DNA of 9,326 nt from Ruminococcus sp. (GTDB taxonomy: Bacteria; Bacillota; Clostridia; Oscillospirales; Ruminococcaceae). Every line of letters begins with the position of its first letter. Position 1 is the stretch's first letter. Below are positions 5,396 through 9,326 of the stretch, one piece after another. Made by a program: the position numbers and the translations under genes. The DNA lies in contig JAAVHM010000132.1 in the NCBI GenBank assembly GCA_014799675.1, positions 1-9,326 of the forward strand, in the 5' to 3' direction. The notes under the pieces were generated by a model. It was not told the origin of the DNA and searched no databases. It saw nothing but the letters and a program-made list of their open reading frames with translations.

Positions 5396-6352
5396 CTATC
5401 CTTTGACCGCGCCCAGCATAAGACCCTTTTCAAAGTATTTCTGCATGAACGGGTATACGCATAGGATAGGTATGATAGTTACCATTGAGATCGTGTACTG
5501 GATTATCTTGGTGTTCATCTGGCTCGCTATGGACGAAGCGTCGCCGCCCGAGGCAAGCGCGCCCACGTTGGAGCTTTTGTTAAGATAGATGTAAAGCCTG
5601 TGCTGGAGGGTGTAAAGCTCGGGGGTGTTGGCGTTGAGGATAAGCGAATCCTGGAAGGAGTTCCAGTGCCCCACCGCGCCGAAAATGGCGATAGTGGCAA
5701 GTATAGGTTTACTCAACGGCCATATTATCTTCCGGAATATCGTCCAGTAGCTCGCGCCGTCCATGTAGGCGCTTTCCTCGATCTCTCCGGGGATAGACTC
5801 TACATAGGTCTTTACCAGAATAATGTTGTAGGGAGAAATTACGCCGGGGATTATGTATGCCGCAAAGGTGTCTGTAAGACCAAGCATAGCCATGTTCAGA
5901 TACCATGGGATAAGTCCCGCGTTAAAGTACATCGTGATCACAAGGAAACGATACCAGAACTGTCTGTGCCACATTTCCTTTTTGGTAACAAGATAGCCTG
6001 CCAGCGCAGAAGCAAATACCATTAAAGCTGTGCCGAGGATAGTTCTTACAAATGTAATGATTACCGAAGTCCAAAGGTCGCCTACCTTAGCTATCTGGAG
6101 ATAGTTTGAGATAGTAAGCTGTTTCGGGAGAAGCGTGATAGCGCCCCTTGTTACAAGCTCGTTGCTTGAAATTGTGTTTATAAAAATGTAATAGAACGGG
6201 AAAATACAGCTTATTGTAAAAATCAGGAAGAACGTGTAGTTTATTATCGCGAACACTATGTCCCCCGCAGCGAGCTTGATATGAGTTGTAGTGTCCGATA
6301 CTTCGTTGGCGGATTTTTTCTTGCTGCCGCCGAGATTGATTCCGTTATCCAT
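5396..6352 (-). CDS. ABC sugar importer permease, YtcP/LplC type
   Basis: A 318-residue inner-membrane permease of the CUT1 carbohydrate importer group. After a polar N-terminus (1-30) the first helix is at about 31-55 (FAIINYTFFLIFTISCIFPF), with further helices near 95-120, 135-158, 165-182, 215-230 and 285-302. The ATPase-contacting EAA loop is at residues 192-215 (EESAYMDGASYWTIFRKIIW, then PLSKP), with its Gly at 199. The start has AAGGAGG 7 bp upstream, overlapping the TAA of the preceding permease gene 12 bp away, so translation is coupled. No ATPase gene is nearby; Bacillus relatives (YtcQP-YteP, LplABC) borrow a shared MsmX-type ATPase, which is inferred here as well. It forms the channel with the upstream permease. 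Confidence 0.93.
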   Translation of the reverse strand: MDNGINLGGSKKKSANEVSDTTTHIKLAAGDIVFAIINYTFFLIFTISCIFPFYYIFINTISSNELVTRGAITLLPKQLTISNYLQIAKVGDLWTSVIITFVRTILGTALMVFASALAGYLVTKKEMWHRQFWYRFLVITMYFNAGLIPWYLNMAMLGLTDTFAAYIIPGVISPYNIILVKTYVESIPGEIEESAYMDGASYWTIFRKIIWPLSKPILATIAIFGAVGHWNSFQDSLILNANTPELYTLQHRLYIYLNKSSNVGALASGGDASSIASQMNTKIIQYTISMVTIIPILCVYPFMQKYFEKGLMLGAVKG

Positions 6353-6364
6353 TCCTGCACCTCC

Positions 6365-7873
6365 TTAAACTATGCTCTCGCCGCGGACAGCCTTTGAAAC
6401 GCCGTTTGCGGCAAAAAGAAGCGTAACGCTTACTACGGATTTTACCATGCCTATAACAGTGGAAAGCGGGATAAGTCCCTTGTCGATACCAAGGTTATAA
6501 ACGTAAAGGTCAAGCACCTGTAAAGTCTCTCTGTTCATAGGATTTGAGAAAACCATGTACTGCTCCAGACCGTTTGACAGAATGTTCGCAATGGACATCA
6601 GCAAAAGCACGCAGTATGTTGGGATAAGCTCGGGAACTGTGATGTGCCACATCTTGGCAAAGCGTCCCGCGCCGTCAACCGTTGCAGCCTCGTAAAGACC
6701 CTGGTCGATACCCGAAATGGCAGCTATGTAAATGATAGCGCTCCAGCCCACGCCCTTCCATGTTCCCCACGCAAGCATTTTCAGCCAGGAGTGGGAATTT
6801 GACATAAGGTAGTTTGTGGTAACGTTCGCGTCGGAAACGCTGTTTATCATAGTATTGATAAAGCCGTCCGTTGAGAAAAGCGCAATAGCGATAGCGTAAA
6901 CAAGCACCCAGCTTATAAAGTTGGGGATAGTGGTAAAGGTCTGAACAAAGCGGCGGAAATGCTGGTTCTTTATCTCCGAAAGGAAGATAGCGAAAGCCAT
7001 AGGTATCCAGCTCGTGACAATGCCAAGTCCACTCATTGCAAGAGTGTTTTTCATTACCGTTATAAGGTCTTTTCTTGTAGCCGCGTTCTGGAAAAGCTGT
7101 GTGAACCACTTAAAGCCGACAAATTTTTCCATGGAAAGAGTTTCGCCCGAGTTGTAGTCAAAGAAAGCGTACCGCCAGCCGTACAGGGGGAGATAGCTGA
7201 AAACAAACGCCAGCGCGATAGCGGGGAGCATCATAAGGAACAGCTTGAATTTCGGCTCCATTTCAAAGCCCTCGCCATTTTCCTCTTTGGGAACAAGAAT
7301 GAAGTTTATCACGGAAATTACGATAAACACAACCGCAACCGCGATAAAAACATTATTTATGTAGGGAAGCTGGGGAAGAACGCGTGATATTTTGTCGGAA
7401 GCTCTTGCCTGGTCGACGATATCGTCGTAAAGACCGTTTATGCCAAGTATGGCAAGAAGCTCTACAACGCCCGCCGCAAGGGAAAAGATACAGCCAAGCT
7501 TTTTGAGCTTGCGGTTTCCGAGAGACATACAGCCTCCCGCCGACGCAAGGACGATAGCAAGGATTATCACCGCAGACAGCAGGTTCAGGGTCTTAAAGGT
7601 CTCCTCCAAGATCCAGCCCTGTCTGAACGCGCGTCCGAAATTGCCGACTATAGAGTCGTAAGAAATGCCGCAGGAAAACAAAGACAGGTTTTTGTTTATC
7701 ATGCCGCTTAGTCTCGCGGGGTTAAATGCAGGGAAAAACAGCATAACAATATTCGCAAGGATAGCTCCCCGCAAAAACCAGTATAAAACGTCCGCAATTT
7801 TTTCATTTGGCGTTTTGTTCACCGCGGGCTGATTTTTCTTGATATTGTGTGCCCTTAAAGCTTTATCCGCCAT
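6365..7873 (-). CDS. ABC sugar importer permease, LplB/YteP type, with long N-terminal membrane extension
   Basis: A 502-residue permease. The C-terminal part, from about residue 208 (FKLFLMMLPAIALAFVFSYL), is a complete LplB/YteP-like permease of about 295 residues with the EAA loop at 395-415 (YEAATVDGAGRFAKMWHITV, then PEL). The first 205 residues are extra: a polar, basic N-terminus and four likely membrane helices (about 31-50, 96-116, 126-146 and 171-194). Usual family members are near 300-320 residues. ATG 7873 is used; AAAGGA lies about 12 bp upstream, a rather long spacing. It is the first gene of the importer operon, downstream of a regulated leader. The role of the extension is unknown; it could be a regulatory or assembly domain. 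Confidence 0.9.
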   Translation of the reverse strand: MADKALRAHNIKKNQPAVNKTPNEKIADVLYWFLRGAILANIVMLFFPAFNPARLSGMINKNLSLFSCGISYDSIVGNFGRAFRQGWILEETFKTLNLLSAVIILAIVLASAGGCMSLGNRKLKKLGCIFSLAAGVVELLAILGINGLYDDIVDQARASDKISRVLPQLPYINNVFIAVAVVFIVISVINFILVPKEENGEGFEMEPKFKLFLMMLPAIALAFVFSYLPLYGWRYAFFDYNSGETLSMEKFVGFKWFTQLFQNAATRKDLITVMKNTLAMSGLGIVTSWIPMAFAIFLSEIKNQHFRRFVQTFTTIPNFISWVLVYAIAIALFSTDGFINTMINSVSDANVTTNYLMSNSHSWLKMLAWGTWKGVGWSAIIYIAAISGIDQGLYEAATVDGAGRFAKMWHITVPELIPTYCVLLLMSIANILSNGLEQYMVFSNPMNRETLQVLDLYVYNLGIDKGLIPLSTVIGMVKSVVSVTLLFAANGVSKAVRGESIV

Positions 7874-7934
7874 TTATCCATCGATCCTTTCGTAAAAAAA
7901 TTCAGGCAGCGCCGCAGCAAAGAACGGTCGGCGT

Positions 7935-7963
7935 TTTATGTAAACGTTTTACATTTTAATCAA
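7935..7963 (-). promoter_or_regulatory. LacI/CcpA-like operator and possible proximal promoter of the importer operon
   Basis: ATGTAAA-CGT-TTTACAT (7938-7954) has perfect 7-bp arms around a central CG-containing core, like operators of LacI-family sugar repressors; it is close to a cre site but one base too long. On the - strand it fills the spacer of a weak promoter, TTGATT (7958-7963), 17 bp, CATAAA (7935-7940), so binding would block transcription from there or obstruct polymerase coming from the distal promoter. Confidence 0.6.
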
Positions 7964-8017
7964 ACAACAAAGGACAGAGACGGAAAAATTTCCGCGCTTC
8001 CGTTCTCCTATCCTCAT
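7949..8017 (-). CDS. Candidate 22-residue leader peptide
   Basis: On the - strand AAGGAG stands 6 bp before ATG 8017, opening a frame of 22 codons (MRIGERKRGNFSVSVLCCLIKM) that ends with TAA inside the operator. It lies in the importer leader between the distal promoter and the first gene. A hairpin (7977-8007) overlaps its coding bases. No family is recognised. It could be a regulatory upstream ORF or a chance frame; the good ribosome binding site is the only positive evidence. Confidence 0.3.
   Translation of the reverse strand: MRIGERKRGNFSVSVLCCLIKM
7977..8007 (-). promoter_or_regulatory. Leader hairpin in the importer 5' region
   Basis: On the - strand GAGAACGGAA (complement of 7998-8007) pairs with TTCCGTCTC (complement of 7977-7985), giving 9 bp with one bulged A. 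An alternative inner stem is CGGAAA/TTTCCG. There is no T run after it, so it is not a simple terminator. It overlaps the small leader frame. Confidence 0.4.
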
Positions 8018-8102
8018 TTATGCTCCTTTCGTATCGGGAAGCATTCTTGTATGTTCGCGCAATTTGTGGCAGTTCACATAAAAACATAGCCTTTCAACAA
8101 TA

Positions 8103-8131
8103 ATTTTACCACAATTTTGACAAAGTATCAA
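8103..8131 (-). promoter_or_regulatory. Distal promoter of the ABC importer operon
   Basis: On the - strand the -35 is TTGATA (8126-8131), the spacer is 17 bp and the -10 is TAAAAT (8103-8108). A transcript starting near 8096 would have a leader of about 220 bases before the first permease. This is the best-matching promoter in the 408-bp gap between rsmG and the importer operon. Confidence 0.65.
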
Positions 8132-8156
8132 TTAACATTTTAACCAAATACATTGA

Positions 8157-8189
8157 TAATTAATAGTTAATAATTAATAATTAATAATT
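8157..8189. repeat. AATTAAT tandem repeat downstream of rsmG
   Basis: A run of AATTAAT heptads (TTAATAATTAATAATTAATA in the middle) lies in the gap downstream of rsmG. An almost identical run is found at 9005-9031 on the other side of the gene. The sequence is nearly self-complementary, so orientation cannot be assigned. Confidence 0.8.
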
Positions 8190-8212
8190 CGGACAGAATT
8201 TATGAAAAGTGC

Positions 8213-8239
8213 AAATTTTAATTTAGCGGTGAACCCGCT
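8213..8239 (-). terminator. Weak terminator candidate after rsmG
   Basis: On the - strand AGCGG-GTTCA-CCGCT makes a 5-bp stem, followed by AAATTAAAATTT. The tail is AT-rich but lacks a proper T run. It is the only hairpin found between the rsmG stop and the importer promoter. Confidence 0.35.
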
Positions 8240-8281
8240 GCCCCGCGCTCAAATTTTTCGGAAACGGTTTTTTGTGATCTT

Positions 8282-8989
8282 TTAAAGCGATTTTTTTGAG
8301 ATCTGCCCGCTGTTTCTGGGGTATTTCGAGGGGGTCTCCTTTATTTTCCGAATACAGATAAGCGTCCTGCCGTCTCCGTCGGGGAGGGAGTATTCGGTCA
8401 CGTCCGAAATTTCCCCGCCGAGAATTTTCACGGCGTTTTCGCTGTCTTTGTAATTTTCGTTCCGCCCCTTTAACGCGGCGAACGTCCCGCCCACCTTTAC
8501 GTATGGCAGGCAGTACTCGGTTAGAACAGGCATTGCGGCAACTGCCCGCGCCGCGGCGAAATCGTACTTTTCCCGATAATTTTCATTTCTGCCGTATTCC
8601 TCGGCTCGGGCGTGTATGCAGGGAACGTCAAGCCCCAAAGCCGCGCAGACCTCGGAGAGAAAATTCACGCGCTTGTTAAGGCTGTCCAGCAGGGTAAGCT
8701 TTATGTCGGGGCGCATAATTTTAAGGGGTATTCCGGGAAAGCCCGCGCCCGTCCCCACATCTATCAGGCTTGCAGCCTCGGGTATATCCATAAATTTAAG
8801 GGGCAGAACGCTGTCCAGAAAGTGCTTCACGGCGATACCGTATTTATCGGTTATTGCGGTGAGGTTCATTTTTTTGTTCCACTCCACAAGAAGCTCGGCG
8901 TATTTTTTGAACTGCCCGTACTGTTCTTCGGGGACGGCGAGGCTTTCCTTATTAAAGATCCCGGCGAATTCGGGGTATTCTGTTATCAT
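8282..8989 (-). CDS. rsmG: 16S rRNA (guanine-527-N7)-methyltransferase RsmG
   Basis: A 235-residue, full-length SAM-dependent methyltransferase that modifies G527 of 16S rRNA in the 530 loop. The SAM-binding motif SLIDVGTGAGFPGIPLK is at residues 74-90. Other family marks are WNKKMNLTAI (37-46), the conserved H57, LLDSLNKR (100-107), ARAVA (147-151), LKG (173-175) and the C-terminal KYPRNSGQISKKSL (222-235). ATG 8989 has AGGAGG 7 bp upstream. In many bacteria rsmG follows mnmG; here nothing matching mnmG is adjacent and the gene has its own promoter. It is a housekeeping gene, so this end of the window is probably core chromosome. Loss of RsmG is known to give low-level streptomycin resistance; this copy appears intact. 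Confidence 0.97.
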   Translation of the reverse strand: MITEYPEFAGIFNKESLAVPEEQYGQFKKYAELLVEWNKKMNLTAITDKYGIAVKHFLDSVLPLKFMDIPEAASLIDVGTGAGFPGIPLKIMRPDIKLTLLDSLNKRVNFLSEVCAALGLDVPCIHARAEEYGRNENYREKYDFAAARAVAAMPVLTEYCLPYVKVGGTFAALKGRNENYKDSENAVKILGGEISDVTEYSLPDGDGRTLICIRKIKETPSKYPRNSGQISKKSL

Positions 8990-9004
8990 GGCTTGTCCTC
9001 CTGA

Positions 9005-9031
9005 TTTAATTAATAATTAATAATTAATAAT
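9005..9031. repeat. AATTAAT tandem repeat upstream of rsmG
   Basis: TTTAATTAATAATTAATAAT and its continuation occupy the rsmG 5' untranslated region between the -10 and the ribosome binding site. It matches the run at 8157-8189, so rsmG is bracketed by this simple, near-palindromic AT repeat. Confidence 0.8.
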
Positions 9032-9058
9032 GATACAACATTCCGCGCGATTTTTCAA
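9030..9058 (-). promoter_or_regulatory. rsmG promoter
   Basis: On the - strand the -35 is TTGAAA (9053-9058), the spacer is 17 bp and the -10 is TATCAT (9030-9035), which gives a short leader through the AATTAAT repeat to AGGAGG and ATG 8989. Confidence 0.65.
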
Positions 9059-9117
9059 GTGGTTTTTTTAAACGTTTTCTTCATAAATTTATTACGCTAT
9101 GTTTATAGTTTATGGTC

Positions 9118-9146
9118 TTGATAATGGCAGGGTTTTGTTGTACAAT
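9118..9146 (+). promoter_or_regulatory. Outward + strand promoter
   Basis: TTGATA (9118-9123), a 17-bp spacer and TACAAT (9141-9146) form a near-consensus promoter divergent from rsmG. Transcription from about 9153 runs through the right-end repeat and the hairpin at 9262-9319 and then leaves the window. No convincing coding frame begins before the edge; the target may be a non-coding RNA or a gene beyond the window. Confidence 0.6.
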
Positions 9147-9181
9147 AAATTTATAATTTAGCGGGGTAATTGCTTTGCTTT

Positions 9182-9242
9182 GGACGGTTGGTTTGTTTTT
9201 GACTTTTGGAAGCAAGGTTAGGAATTTGTTAGTCGTTCACAA
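9182..9242. repeat. Right-end dispersed repeat, inverted relative to the left end
   Basis: The stretch containing TTTTGGAAGCAAGGTTAGGA and TGTTAGTCGTTCACAA is the reverse complement of 23-74 apart from a few substitutions and one indel. Its first 30 bases also match the second left copy, extended to about 122. The indel (AATTTG against AACTG) would break any shared reading frame, so the element is non-coding. Confidence 0.8.
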
Positions 9243-9261
9243 ATTCGGGGGTCAGACACCA

Positions 9262-9319
9262 CAAAGGGGGAGGGGGACAAAATAACCCAACAAAAATCGG
9301 CATTCCCCCTCCCCCTTTG
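9262..9319. repeat. 16-bp G-rich/C-rich hairpin
   Basis: CAAAGGGGGAGGGGGA (9262-9277) is perfectly complementary to TCCCCCTCCCCCTTTG (9304-9319), with a 26-base loop. A further G5 run lies at 9247-9251, so one strand has three G5 tracts close together. The window ends 7 bases after the stem, so a T run that would mark a terminator cannot be checked. Confidence 0.75.
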
Positions 9320-9326
9320 AGGTTTC

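Noticed and set aside
5600..6025. Open frames of 60-145 codons opposite or out of frame with the permease genes
   Set aside because: The permease frames have membrane helices, EAA loops and proper ribosome binding sites; the overlapping frames have none of these.
7874..8102. A metabolite riboswitch in the 220-base importer leader
   Set aside because: I see no conserved riboswitch core and no terminator/antiterminator pair; only a simple hairpin and an operator are supported.
9174..9284. Small + frame starting at a TTG within the right-end repeat
   Set aside because: The matching left-end copy has a one-base indel that breaks the frame, so the repeat is not under protein-coding constraint.

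Overview
The window looks like chromosomal DNA of a Gram-positive Clostridia member, most likely a gut-type Ruminococcus/Oscillospiraceae relative. This is inferred from strong AGGAGG-type ribosome binding sites, AT-rich gene spacers around moderate-GC genes, an LplB/YtcP/LipO-type sugar importer without its own ATPase, and a lipobox lipoprotein. TGA is a normal stop here (relB, the end of the binding-protein gene) and TGG is the Trp codon, so the standard bacterial code applies. No rRNA, tRNA, CRISPR array, transposase or phage gene was seen.

Layout from left to right. 1-312: dispersed repeats, then a MerR-type promoter with a 19-bp spacer. 313-2047 (+): a two-gene operon of a MerR regulator with a GyrI-like drug-sensing domain and an AAC(3)-family acetyltransferase, ended by a hairpin terminator at 2199-2237. 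This resembles a drug-inducible detoxification unit. 2236-2717 (-): a relBE toxin-antitoxin pair with a textbook promoter whose -10 lies in a perfect palindrome. 2850-3143 (-): a small XRE repressor with its own promoter and inverted repeat. 3265-3293: a near-consensus + strand promoter with no gene behind it, pointing antisense into the next operon.

3307-8131 (-): an ABC importer operon in transcription order permease (LplB/YteP type, with an unusual four-helix N-terminal extension of about 200 residues), permease (YtcP/LplC type) and LipO/YtcQ-type binding lipoprotein, closed by a good intrinsic terminator. The binding-protein gene carries an in-frame TGA at codon 367 of 628, so the importer is probably crippled or the stop is read through. 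The leader has two candidate promoters, a LacI/CcpA-like operator, a hairpin and a 22-codon ORF with its own ribosome binding site. 8282-8989 (-): rsmG, a housekeeping 16S rRNA methyltransferase, standing alone between AATTAAT repeats.

9005-9326: the rsmG promoter, an outward + strand promoter, a repeat that is an inverted copy of the left-end repeat, and a 16-bp G-rich/C-rich hairpin. The inverted pair brackets all the genes.

Points most worth a second look are the internal, perfectly spaced start inside the MerR gene at its domain boundary, the in-frame TGA in the binding protein, the layered leader of the importer operon, the orphan antisense promoter at 3265, and the inverted repeats at the two ends.
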